Assembly (NCBI GenBank): GCA_902479205.1
Contig: CABSNX010000030.1
Location: 1 to 13,603 of the forward strand
Direction: 5' to 3'
DNA from: an uncultured Collinsella sp.
GTDB lineage: Bacteria; Actinomycetota; Coriobacteriia; Coriobacteriales; Coriobacteriaceae
DNA: 13,603 nt
A model generated the notes under the pieces. That model ran no database searches, had not been told where the DNA came from, and saw only the letters and a program-made list of their open reading frames with translations. This document shows positions 1 to 7,024 of the stretch, piece after piece; positions within the stretch are counted from its first letter, which is position 1, and the number at the start of each line of letters is the position of its first letter. A program made the translations under genes and the position numbers.

Positions 1-46
1 AGATACTGATCGGTCTCGTGGGCTCGGAGATGTGTATAAGAGACAG
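1..46 (+). other. Nextera i7 sequencing adapter (artefact)
   Basis: Bases 13-46 match the Nextera read-2 transposase adapter, from GTCTCGTGGGCTCGG to the mosaic end finishing AGAGACAG. Bases 1-4 (AGAT) match the end of the i7 flow-cell primer, so 5-12 (ACTGATCG) are probably the 8-base sample index. This is library sequence, not genome. An open reading frame that appears to start at 18 takes its first residues (MGSEMCIRDR) from the adapter and is not a real N terminus. Confidence 0.97.
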
Positions 47-476
47 GGCAAAGAAGTACTCAGAACTCATGCAAGGCATGGTAAATAGCTATCTAAATGG
101 ACAGCTCACAAACGCTGAGGTATTCGAAGAAATGCTCAAGATGGCAAAAGAAATGCTTTCCGAAAACCAAAAGGCAAAGGAGCTTGGGCTTAGCGAAGAG
201 GAGTTTGCGTTTTACGAGGCACTAACACAACCGCAGGCAGTCGCCGACTACTATCGCGAAAGGAATGACGAGTTGGTCGCCATCACGCAAGAGCTCGCTG
301 CGAAGATGCGCGAAATGCGCACGGTCGATTGGCAGAAGAAACAAAGTGCACGCGCTGCTATGCGCGTTGCAATCAAGCGTCTGCTCAAACATCATAAGTA
401 TCCGCCAGAGGGCATGGAGTCGGCACTGGCCACCGTGATGGATCAGTGCGAACTCTGGGCCGACAATGCAGCATAG
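47..476 (+). CDS. hsdR: Type I restriction enzyme HsdR, C-terminal fragment
   Basis: The last ~142 residues of the type I restriction (R) subunit, the ATP-dependent translocase/endonuclease that joins HsdM and HsdS to cut unmodified DNA. Only the C-terminal helical region is present, from KKYSELMQGMV to the stop; the nuclease and helicase domains lie before the contig end. The fragment is charged and helix-rich, with a (Y/F)YEAL-type segment and a basic RAAMRVAIKRLLKHHKYPP stretch near the end, as in the HsdR C-terminal domain that docks on the methylase. HsdM begins 14 bases after the stop, the usual R-M-S order. The 5' truncation is caused by the adapter, so nothing can be said about whether the gene is intact upstream. 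Confidence 0.88.
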
Positions 477-490
477 GGAGTTAAAACAGC

Positions 491-2014
491 ATGGCTAAAA
501 GCAAGGCTAAGGACACCAAGAAGAACACGGCCGATGTTGGCTTTGAGGGCCAACTGTGGAACGCCGCAGACGTGCTGCGCGGCAACTTGGACGCTGCTGA
601 GTACAAAAACGTCGTATTAGGCCTCATTTTCCTGAAGTACCTCTCGGACCGTTTCGACGAACGCTATCTAGAGCTCGTCGCAGAGGGTTACGGCGACGAG
701 GAAGATCGTGACTGCTACATGGAGCAGAATGTCTTCTTCGTTCCCGAAGAAGCACGTTGGGCGAGCATCTCACAGGCGGCGCATACGCCCGAAATTGGCC
801 AGATCATTGACAATGCCATGCGCGCCATCGAGCGCGAGAACGACAAGCTCAAAGACGTGCTGCCCAAGAACTTCGCTCGTCCCGAACTAGATAAGCGACG
901 CTTAGGCGACGTCGTAGACTTATTCACAAACGTACAAATGACCGATAACGAGAGCGAGAAGGACCTGTTAGGGCGCGCATACGAATATTGCCTACAGAAA
1001 TTCGCATCAATGGAGGGCAAAAACGCCGGTGAGTTCTATACGCCGTCGTGCATCGTGCGCACGCTAGTTGAAATCCTCCAGCCTTTCCACGGTCGTGTGT
1101 ACGACCCCTGCTGCGGCAGCGGAGGCATGTTCGTGCAGTCCGCCGCCTTCGTCGAGCACCATGGCGGCAACGTGGTACAGGACATCACTATCTTTGGCCA
1201 GGAGAGCAACCCTACCACGTGGAAGCTCGCAAAGATGAACCTCGGTATTCGCGGCATCGAGGCCGATTTGGGCAACTATGCAGACACCTTCAGCGCCGAC
1301 CAGCACAAGAATGAAAAGTTTGACTATGTGTTGGCAAACCCACCCTTCAACCTCAAGAACTGGGGCGGCGAAGCGCTGCAGGAAGACGTACGTTGGAAGT
1401 ACGGCATGCCGCCCACGGGCAACGCCAACTTCGCTTGGATGCAGCATATGATTTGGCATCTCAACGGCACGGGCAAGATTGGCCTCGTATTGGCAAACGG
1501 GTCGCTTTCGAGCCAGACGAGCGGCGAGGGCGATATCCGACGCGCTATCGTAGAGGACGATTTGGTCGAGGGCATTGTAGCCATGCCGGGGCAGCTGTTC
1601 TACAGCACCCAAATTCCCGTGTGTCTGTGGATCCTGAACAAGAAGAAGGCTCAGTCCGGCAAGACGCTATTCATCGATGCCCGCGAAATGGGCACCATGG
1701 TCTCTCGCAAACTACGCGAGTTTACCGAAGAGGACATCAACAAAGTTGCATCCGCATTCGACTCCTTCCGCAAGGGCGAGTTCGAGCCCGTGAAGGGGTT
1801 CAGTGCCATAGCGGATTTGGATGAAATCGCCAAGCAAGATTTCATCCTGACGCCCGGTCGCTACGTAGGCATTGCCGAGCTCGAAGACGACGGCGAGCCG
1901 TTTGAGGAGAAGATGGCACGCCTAACCAGCGAGATTTCAAAGTGCTTTGAAGAGTCCAACCGCTTGCAGGAGCAGATTAAGAAGAATCTGGAGGCGATTG
2001 GTTATGGGATGTAG
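491..2014 (+). CDS. hsdM: Type I DNA methyltransferase subunit HsdM
   Basis: The 507-aa modification subunit; with HsdS it transfers methyl from S-adenosylmethionine to N6 of adenine in the HsdS-chosen target. Visible features are the HsdM N-terminal helical domain (VGFEGQLWNAADVLRGN, then LIFLKYLSDRFDER), AdoMet motif I DPCCGSGGMF at about residues 205-214, and catalytic motif IV NPPF at about 283-286, the N6-adenine class signature. Length is normal and no catalytic residue is missing. The ATG at 491 follows GGGAG at 476-480, which overlaps the hsdR stop, so the genes look translationally linked. The last 11 bases overlap hsdS. Since HsdM is intact, methylation depends on which HsdS form is made. 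Confidence 0.96.
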   Translation: MAKSKAKDTKKNTADVGFEGQLWNAADVLRGNLDAAEYKNVVLGLIFLKYLSDRFDERYLELVAEGYGDEEDRDCYMEQNVFFVPEEARWASISQAAHTPEIGQIIDNAMRAIERENDKLKDVLPKNFARPELDKRRLGDVVDLFTNVQMTDNESEKDLLGRAYEYCLQKFASMEGKNAGEFYTPSCIVRTLVEILQPFHGRVYDPCCGSGGMFVQSAAFVEHHGGNVVQDITIFGQESNPTTWKLAKMNLGIRGIEADLGNYADTFSADQHKNEKFDYVLANPPFNLKNWGGEALQEDVRWKYGMPPTGNANFAWMQHMIWHLNGTGKIGLVLANGSLSSQTSGEGDIRRAIVEDDLVEGIVAMPGQLFYSTQIPVCLWILNKKKAQSGKTLFIDAREMGTMVSRKLREFTEEDINKVASAFDSFRKGEFEPVKGFSAIADLDEIAKQDFILTPGRYVGIAELEDDGEPFEEKMARLTSEISKCFEESNRLQEQIKKNLEAIGYGM

Positions 2015-2582
2015 AGTCGCACTTGGTGACGTTTGTAGCTTCTACCGCGGCGCCAGCGTCCCCCGTACCCGCATGTACGATAAGGGTGCCTATCTTTACA
2101 TTCACTATGGAGATCTTTACAAAGGTTTCGACCTACACATCGACGTTGAAGACCCCGCAAAACCCATCCCATACATCCTTAACAACGAAAAGATTAAAGA
2201 CAGTCAGCGTCTCAGAGACCAAGACATCGTATATGTGCTGACCTCAGAGACAGTCGATGACCTTGGTCATGCCTATTTGTTTAACAATCCAAAGGAAAAG
2301 CCTACCATTTCAGGCACCGAAACAACCATCGTGCGCGTCAATCGCCGAGACCTCGTCGTGCCGGCTTACCTCAACTATCTTATGAGCTCTCCGCGCTTTA
2401 TCAGAGAGCTCCGGCAGTACACGAGAGGTATGAAGGTATTCCGTGTCCATCCCAAAGACGTGGCACGAATCGAAATTGATTTACCGCAAACTGAGGTTCA
2501 GCATCAAATTGTTTCAATACTTGACGCGATATATGCAAAGCAGCAAGCAAACTCTAAGCTAAATGGCTATTTAGCTGCGTGA
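2004..2582 (+). CDS. hsdS: Half-length HsdS (one target-recognition domain), active-site copy of the shuffling locus
   Basis: A specificity subunit of only 192 aa; ordinary HsdS has about 400 aa and two target-recognition domains. It holds one domain (about 1-155) and the first conserved helix (QHQIVSILDAIYAKQQ), then reads LNGYLAA and stops at the inversion site 2561-2573. I chose the ATG at 2004 because GGAGG at 1990-1994 precedes it and it overlaps the hsdM stop, as usual; an upstream ATG at 1947 lies deep in hsdM. Being in the hsdRMS operon, this is the expressed copy. The abrupt end is not decay: the lost second half lies inverted just downstream and rejoins in frame on inversion. Half-HsdS proteins are known to dimerise in some systems and give palindromic specificity; whether this one does is open. 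Confidence 0.9.
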   Translation: MGCRVALGDVCSFYRGASVPRTRMYDKGAYLYIHYGDLYKGFDLHIDVEDPAKPIPYILNNEKIKDSQRLRDQDIVYVLTSETVDDLGHAYLFNNPKEKPTISGTETTIVRVNRRDLVVPAYLNYLMSSPRFIRELRQYTRGMKVFRVHPKDVARIEIDLPQTEVQHQIVSILDAIYAKQQANSKLNGYLAA

Positions 2583-3669
2583 GGTTAACCTCTGAAACAT
2601 CAATCTCGCCCGACATGAGTTTGGGGAGAAGACTATCGCGAAAAACAGCAAGCTTTCGAGCTTCAATCTTACTCATGACATACTGATCAATAATCGGCTG
2701 CATAAGCTGAGTTTGGCTTAGAAGAATATTTTCAGGTGGAATAACAACTTCGGACTCTGCCAACGCGCTGCGCTTGATATGCCCCATTGTCGTTGCACGG
2801 TCTTTGGCAAGCATAATAAATCGTGCTAAATGATGTTTGGTCCAGCCATAATAGAACCAGCTTGGATACGCAGAAGAAGTCACTTTAAATAGATGCTGAT
2901 TTAGACCGGCGTTCCCGCCCGCCCAAAAATCCAGCAATAGGGTCCCGGACCAAGAGAAAATGAGGTCACCGTCGTGAACCTTAGCGCTATCGACAATGCC
3001 ACTCTTGCAACGCTCGGCATCGCTTCCGCAAAAGCCTTGTCCCAGTTCGCGAATTTTCAGCACGGGTAGACCTTCATCTCCAGTGTCTGGGCGGAACTTT
3101 TGCATTGCAAGTCCGTTTTTATAGTCAGCAATGTCCAGCAAAGAAGCGGTATCCCAATCAGAACCCGCGTCGTCTATTAAACGTTGAAAGATCAAGTCGA
3201 ACAGTTCTTCTAAATAGCCATTTTGCTTAGTGTTGAGTTCAATTTTATTGTCCAGTAAACCCAGGACGCCAGAAATAGCGGTCTGTGTTTCGTGATCCGG
3301 AACACAGACCGGGCATAGATGAACGTGATTGCGATTTATGCCCGGCACGGCGCTTGCAGTTAAGTAGTCTCGCCATGGAATAGTTTTGAGTAGGTAATAA
3401 ACGAACTTAGGATCATTGCCCTTAAAGTCTGTCGAGTACAAAGACGTATTTAATGGCCAGCAAGCTGCATCAGAGAAAAAAACTTGGCCAATAGTTCCGT
3501 AGCGTCCAGTTACGACGCATGGACCCTTAACGGCGGCTTCCGAATGCGTGCCCGTTTGTCCCGAAGATGAGAAAACCGGATAGGGGCCATCAACCCTGCT
3601 GCTGGAAGGGAGGTCAAACCCCCTTTTTAGATTAACAATCTCTCCCAAGGTCTTTTGCGTCCAGCTCAT
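2554..3669 (-). CDS. hsdS: Complete two-domain HsdS, inverted alternative copy
   Basis: A 371-aa HsdS on the opposite strand to the operon. The first target-recognition domain is about residues 1-128, the central conserved helix with NGYL is at 150-153, the second domain is about 171-320 (it contains YKNGLAMQKFRP and LPVLKIRELGQG, a widespread HsdS domain type), and the C-terminal conserved helix ends LLPKLMSGEIDVSEVN...QLNSHLA. NGYL lies on inversion site 2 (3211-3223) and LNSHL on site 1 (2561-2573), so the whole second domain is the flippable module. The ATG overlaps the recombinase stop as ATGA, suggesting coupled translation, and AGGAAG lies just upstream. It converges on hsdS at 2004-2582, overlapping its last 29 bases. 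It may be a store of modules more than an expressed subunit; no promoter of its own is evident. Confidence 0.9.
   Translation of the reverse strand: MSWTQKTLGEIVNLKRGFDLPSSSRVDGPYPVFSSSGQTGTHSEAAVKGPCVVTGRYGTIGQVFFSDAACWPLNTSLYSTDFKGNDPKFVYYLLKTIPWRDYLTASAVPGINRNHVHLCPVCVPDHETQTAISGVLGLLDNKIELNTKQNGYLEELFDLIFQRLIDDAGSDWDTASLLDIADYKNGLAMQKFRPDTGDEGLPVLKIRELGQGFCGSDAERCKSGIVDSAKVHDGDLIFSWSGTLLLDFWAGGNAGLNQHLFKVTSSAYPSWFYYGWTKHHLARFIMLAKDRATTMGHIKRSALAESEVVIPPENILLSQTQLMQPIIDQYVMSKIEARKLAVFRDSLLPKLMSGEIDVSEVNLTQLNSHLA
2560..2642 (+). repeat. 83-bp direct repeat, copy 1 (hsdS C-terminal conserved region)
   Basis: Aligned by eye without gaps to 4683-4765, 73 of 83 positions match. It includes site 1 and, on the minus strand, encodes RDSLLPKLMSGEIDVSEVN...LNSHL. 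Most differences are synonymous or conservative, as expected of homologous hsdS tails. Being in the same orientation as copy 2, homologous recombination between the copies would delete about 2.1 kb, including the recombinase. Confidence 0.8.
2561..2573 (+). repeat. Recombination site 1
   Basis: AAATGGCTATTTA, the 3' end of the operon hsdS. On the plus strand it encodes NGYL before AA and a stop; on the minus strand it encodes LNSHL of the inverted HsdS. With its 5' T it is a near-palindrome (TAAATGGCTATTTA, two central mismatched positions), which is why one sequence can serve both joints. Confidence 0.85.
3211..3223 (-). repeat. Recombination site 2
   Basis: The reverse complement of the 13-bp core. 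On the minus strand it encodes NGYL at residues 150-153 of the complete HsdS, at the joint between its two recognition domains. It is in opposite orientation to site 1, so recombination would invert the segment between them. Confidence 0.85.
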
Positions 3670-4622
3670 TCCAAATACTTCCTGTGCGAAGCCTTCACAT
3701 TGCTCTGATTAACCATGGCGTAGTACATGGTTGTGTCTATTTTCGCATGGCCCAACAGCTTTTGCACCTGCTCTATGGGCATTCCCTTGTCGATTGCATG
3801 GGTGGCAAGCGTACGGCGAAACTTATGCGGATGAACGCGGTTGATACCCGCGCTTCTGCCTAGGTCACGTAAACGGAGTTCTATGCTCCCCACCGTAATA
3901 CGTCGAGCTGAGGAATCGAGCGCGACAAATAATGCAGGACTCTTGTCAGCACGGCTCGAAAGATATTCCGTAAGATGAAGCTTAGCGCGCGCATCGAAGT
4001 AAACGGGGCGCTGCTTATTTCCCTTTCCCATTACAAGGCATTCGCGCTCGTGCAGATTGACATCCTTCCTGTCGAGTCGCACAAGTTCGCCAATACGCAT
4101 GCCCGTCGAAGCGAGTAGATCAACGATGGCAAGATCTCGCTTGGACTCACAGGCGTCCCGCAATACCTCCAGTTCCTCATCGCTAAGCACCTCTTTGGTT
4201 ACTTGAGCTGTTTTGACGCGACGAATGCGCCTTACAGGACTTTTCACAATGTAATCCTCATCTTCAAGCCACGAAAAGAAGCTCGACATGATACGACGTA
4301 TATTATCGATTGTGACCTTACTAGAACCGCGTTTCACCTCGTAATCATTGAGATAGCGGCGCAAGTCGTCGCTCTCAACCTGGGTATAGGGCTTAGCAAG
4401 CGCTGTGTTCATATGCCGTAGGGTTGCCTCATAGTATGCAATGGTTTTAGGAGAGCATCCCTCGACCTCTTTAGCGGTGAGAAAGAGCGCAAGCAGATCT
4501 TGCCCTGGCTCTGTTTGTTTCGGTCCGAGTACCCGTCTAAGCGTAATGGTTAGATGTTTGAGCTGGTGTGAGTCGAGAAGGCCCTGCATTTCCGAAAGTA
4601 CGGTATTGATGACAGTTTCCAC
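3666..4622 (-). CDS. Tyrosine recombinase (XerC/D-like integrase) of the hsdS shuffling locus
   Basis: A 318-aa tyrosine recombinase, the probable inverter of the surrounding hsdS modules. It has an N-terminal core-binding domain (about 43-130, including SPKTIAYYEATLRHM) and a catalytic domain with all expected residues: Arg176 in TGMRIGEL, Lys200 in the GKGNKQRP hairpin, His266 and Arg269 in HKFRRTLATH, His292 in LLGHAKIDTT, and the nucleophile Tyr301 in TTMYYAMV. I chose GTG at 4622 because AAAGGA lies five bases upstream and it gives the family length. The reading frame stays open upstream into the half-hsdS, so a fusion product cannot be excluded. Its stop overlaps the next hsdS start. 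The gene lies inside the invertible segment, so its own orientation and expression should change with large inversions. Confidence 0.9.
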   Translation of the reverse strand: METVINTVLSEMQGLLDSHQLKHLTITLRRVLGPKQTEPGQDLLALFLTAKEVEGCSPKTIAYYEATLRHMNTALAKPYTQVESDDLRRYLNDYEVKRGSSKVTIDNIRRIMSSFFSWLEDEDYIVKSPVRRIRRVKTAQVTKEVLSDEELEVLRDACESKRDLAIVDLLASTGMRIGELVRLDRKDVNLHERECLVMGKGNKQRPVYFDARAKLHLTEYLSSRADKSPALFVALDSSARRITVGSIELRLRDLGRSAGINRVHPHKFRRTLATHAIDKGMPIEQVQKLLGHAKIDTTMYYAMVNQSNVKASHRKYLE

Positions 4623-4682
4623 GCTGTTCCTTTCGTCGAGTACGATAGCCACAGTGTGGACGGCGCGTTGTACATAGTGAAG

Positions 4683-4765
4683 TAAATGGCTATTTAGCTG
4701 CTTGAGGTTGAGCTCTGAGACATCGATCTCGCCCGTCATGAGCTTGGGGAGAAGGGTGTCGCGAA
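4683..4765 (+). repeat. 83-bp direct repeat, copy 2 (silent cassette tail)
   Basis: The partner of 2560-2642, including site 3 and encoding RDTLLPKLMTGEIDVSELN...LNSHL on the minus strand. Similarity ends downstream of the site, where the first copy has a stop codon and this one runs on towards the recombinase. Confidence 0.8.
4684..4696 (+). repeat. Recombination site 3
   Basis: The same 13-bp core in the orientation of site 1. It is the LNSHL end of the silent cassette on the minus strand. Read on the plus strand it would give NGYLAA and a stop (GCTGCTTGA follows), exactly as site 1 does. Confidence 0.85.
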
Positions 4766-5288
4766 GAGTTACAAGGTGGCGACTTTCTTCACACAGATTA
4801 CGGTATGCAGCGAAAAGGGGCTGTAGGTAGTCGAGCGACCCCGGATCCGGCATAGATACCTCGAGTTTTTTTAAATTACGCTGGCTTATCTTCATTTGGA
4901 CTGCACCGGTAACAATATGGCCGATCGAGGTGCGCCTCAACGCGACATATATAGCTTCTAGAGGATACGCGCCAGCAGCTTTCAGAATATGGGCATGGTT
5001 GTTGACCCAATATCTTCCCCAGACGTACTGAAGAACGGGCTTCCCCTCAGAATCGATGACTGAGCCGTCTTCACCAAGCAACACCCGCACCCCATCGAAA
5101 AGGTAATCGTCGACATAATCCATGATTGACGTTGCCCCGTAATATGGATAAGGCCCTTTTCGACTCTCGCGATCCCTGCTATTTAGAGGAACTCTCTTTG
5201 AATCTTCGAGCCCGATGATATCTCCGAGCCTCACATTGGACGCACGCTCTTTCAGCGCAGCCTCAAATTGCGCTGTTGCCAAATCAAG

Positions 5289-5301
5289 TAAATAGCCATT
5301 T
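5289..5301 (-). repeat. Recombination site 4, outer edge of the locus
   Basis: The same core in the orientation of site 2, encoding NGYL at the head of the silent cassette. HsdS similarity stops here: the MVVGFQ preceding it is not HsdS-like, and the neighbouring gene's terminator begins about 45 bases away. It therefore marks the outer edge of the invertible region. Confidence 0.85.
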
Positions 5302-5345
5302 AGCTGAAACCCTACGACCATTCGGATGTCATATCCCCGCAATAC

Positions 5346-5384
5346 AAAAAACGGGGCAGCTCGCGCTCCTGCGAACTGCCCCGT
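5346..5384 (-). terminator. Intrinsic terminator of the two-zinc-ribbon gene
   Basis: On the minus strand ACGGGGCAG (5384-5376) pairs with CTGCCCCGT (5359-5351), with an inner TCGC/GCGA extension, and a run of T follows to 5346. It lies about 40 bases past the stop at 5427. It should also insulate the silent hsdS cassette from transcription coming from the right. Confidence 0.88.
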
Positions 5385-5426
5385 ATCCCCGGCCATCACG
5401 CTACAGCGCCAACCAGCGCCACTCCC

Positions 5427-6764
5427 CTACTTACCAAATATCGCGCCAAACAAACCCTTGCGCTTGGGCTTTTCCTCTCGGTAGGGACCCTCGGCCGCCG
5501 CTGCCACCTGACGCGGTTGCTCGCCGCCTCCGCGGCGTACGATCTGGTATAGGAACGGCGATTTAACATATTTGACCTCGATGGGTGTGGCGTGCACGGT
5601 ACTTTCGCTCGACAGCATCACGTTGGGATTGAGCGGTGCCACCACATGCGTCTCACGTTTGTCGCTAAACACCACCGCGGCCGCACGACCCGTCTGGCCG
5701 TTTACGGCAATGCGCACCTGCTCGCCATCGCGGCTGTCCGTCGCCGGGCGATCGACAAAGTAGACCGGTACCATCACCAGGCCGTCCTTGTGCTTACGGG
5801 CCTTGCGCGCCCAGGTGCGGATGCTCTTTTTATTGAGCCCCAGCACCGCCTCGGCATCGTTGCCTGCAACGTCGAGCGCCAGCTTATCAATGACCACCTG
5901 GTCCTTGGTAGACGCATCGACGGAGACAACACGAAAGTCACCTTCCTGCATGGCCGGGTCAAACGGCCCGACCTTGGCAAAGTCCCACGGCTCCAAAATG
6001 CCCATAAGGCGAACATCCAGGTAGTTGGCCCTGGGATATGCCCAGTCGAGCACCTCGTAGTACACCAGGGTCTCCTTGCTCAGCCCCTTGCCCGGGAAGG
6101 ACGCCATCATGCGCAGGTCCGCCAACGCCATGGGGAAATAGAAGAGCATCATGTCGTTTTGGATCGCGTCCTCTACATCGTGCCCGGCAAAGGCATCGGG
6201 ATACTGGCACACCAGCTGCAGTGCGTTGGCACGCGCCTGCTGCGGCGAAATTTCACAGGGAATACCCTGCTCGGGTACATACTCCGCACCAACGCCCATG
6301 GTCAGGCGCTTGCTAAAGGTACCGGGCTTGAGCAGGTCGGCAACGCCGATCTTATTGCCGCATGACGGGCACTCAAACACGCGCTGAGTCGATGACCCCT
6401 CAAAGGATGCACCGCAGAAGGGGCACGGGATGCTCACGTGCGTGGCATCTTGGAACTCTTGCGCCGTGCCACGGTCCTCCCACAGCAGATGCTCCAGAAC
6501 CGACTGGTTGCGCCAGTGCGCATTGAAGAAATACCAGTCCGGGTCCACCGGGCGCTCGAGCTGCGAGACGTGCGTGAGCTTGAGCAGCCCGTCAACCACC
6601 GTCAACGGCGTATGACGGATACCCAGGGCGCTCTTGGGCTCCCCGGCGTCCGCTTGCCACGGAATAACCGTTTCGCAATAAGCGCACTCAAAACTGCGCT
6701 TTGCCTGGTGCGAATACATGGGGCCGCCGCAGTTTTGGCATTTAATGGCAAACATCTCGTCCAT
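5427..6764 (-). CDS. Protein of unknown function with two N-terminal zinc ribbons
   Basis: 445 aa, with no family I can name. Two Cys4 zinc ribbons are clear: C9-x2-C12 with C27-x2-C30 (CQNCGG, CAYC), and C114-x2-C117 with C132-x2-C135 (CPFCGA, CPSCGN). The rest is mixed alpha/beta without a signal peptide or membrane segment, so it is probably cytosolic. The tail is basic and ends KGLFGAIFGK, a short amphipathic end that could touch a membrane or partner. The ATG at 6764 follows a near-perfect AAAGGAGG (6780-6773). It stands alone on this strand, divergent from the metal transporter, with a dyad in its leader and its own terminator. Nucleic-acid or protein binding through the ribbons is plausible but not shown. 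Confidence 0.85.
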   Translation of the reverse strand: MDEMFAIKCQNCGGPMYSHQAKRSFECAYCETVIPWQADAGEPKSALGIRHTPLTVVDGLLKLTHVSQLERPVDPDWYFFNAHWRNQSVLEHLLWEDRGTAQEFQDATHVSIPCPFCGASFEGSSTQRVFECPSCGNKIGVADLLKPGTFSKRLTMGVGAEYVPEQGIPCEISPQQARANALQLVCQYPDAFAGHDVEDAIQNDMMLFYFPMALADLRMMASFPGKGLSKETLVYYEVLDWAYPRANYLDVRLMGILEPWDFAKVGPFDPAMQEGDFRVVSVDASTKDQVVIDKLALDVAGNDAEAVLGLNKKSIRTWARKARKHKDGLVMVPVYFVDRPATDSRDGEQVRIAVNGQTGRAAAVVFSDKRETHVVAPLNPNVMLSSESTVHATPIEVKYVKSPFLYQIVRRGGGEQPRQVAAAAEGPYREEKPKRKGLFGAIFGK

Positions 6765-6791
6765 GGAAACGTCCTCCTTTGCACAGGGCTG

Positions 6792-6810
6792 TCGACATTA
6801 AGTATGTCGA
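6792..6810. promoter_or_regulatory. Inverted repeat in the divergent intergenic region, candidate operator
   Basis: TCGACAT-5 nt-ATGTCGA is a perfect 7-bp dyad, 28 bases upstream of the zinc-ribbon gene's ATG and just before its ribosome site. It could bind a dimeric regulator or form a small leader hairpin. The rest of the intergenic region to 7011 shows no convincing -35/-10 pair on either strand, so the promoters themselves are not assigned. Confidence 0.4.
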
Positions 6811-7024
6811 GCAAATCGGCGCGTGCCCATACCCATGTGGCCCAAAATGGAGCACTCGATCGGACGGGAAGGCGCAGTGAACTCGAAGGCGCGCGGGCAG
6901 TCGTCCCCCTCCGTCTCGCACCCGTTAGCGCCGGCAGACCATTGCTGCATTTTCTGAGCATCGGTACACGTTGCGTCTGTGCGAGCTACACTATCCCCTT
7001 AATAAGAATGCGAGGAGATACGCC

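Larger units (their letters stand above)
2561..5301. mobile_element. Invertible hsdS shuffling region (shufflon-like)
   Basis: The region between the outermost recombination sites holds two spare second-domain modules, a complete first domain and the recombinase. Sites 1 and 3 point one way, sites 2 and 4 the other, so inversions 1-2, 1-4, 2-3 and 3-4 are all possible. Inversion 1-2 (about 0.66 kb) gives a complete HsdS in the operon, predicted 408 aa, closing with a stop supplied by TTTGCTTAG just beyond site 2. Inversion 1-4 (about 2.7 kb) joins the operon hsdS to the cassette and places the recombinase downstream in the same operon. Only second domains can be exchanged; the first domain at 2004-2560 is fixed because no site lies at its start. 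Confidence 0.82.
4623..5321 (-). pseudogene. Silent half-hsdS cassette (second recognition domain plus C-terminal helix), open into the recombinase
   Basis: From ATG at 5321 it reads MVVGFQLNGYL, then one HsdS target-recognition domain (NVRLGDIIGLEDSKRVPL, PYYGATSIMDYVDDYLFDG, a common HsdS domain type), then the conserved tail RDTLLPKLMTGEIDVSELN...QLNSHL. It lacks a first domain. NGYL sits on site 4 (5289-5301) and LNSHL on site 3 (4684-4696), so it is a bare donor module. No stop follows LNSHL: the frame runs on through LLHYVQRAV into the recombinase, making one uninterrupted frame 5321-3666. That frame is open further, to 5399, but that part covers the neighbouring gene's terminator and has no ribosome site. 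No promoter is evident, so the cassette is probably silent until inverted behind hsdM. Confidence 0.8.

Noticed and set aside
18..46. N-terminal MGSEMCIRDR of the first frame as part of HsdR
   Set aside because: These codons are Nextera adapter; genomic coding begins at about base 47.
5322..5399. Upstream extension of the half-hsdS frame to a GTG at 5399
   Set aside because: It runs through the GC-rich hairpin and T run that terminate the neighbouring gene and has no ribosome site; ATG 5321 is the first plausible start.
5592..6365. 257-aa plus-strand open frame opposite the zinc-ribbon gene
   Set aside because: Antisense shadow; the opposite strand has paired CxxC motifs and a strong ribosome site.
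6971..7024. Earlier ATG at 6971 for the metal exporter
   Set aside because: No ribosome site before it, and the extra residues are not family-like; GAGGAG precedes ATG 7025.
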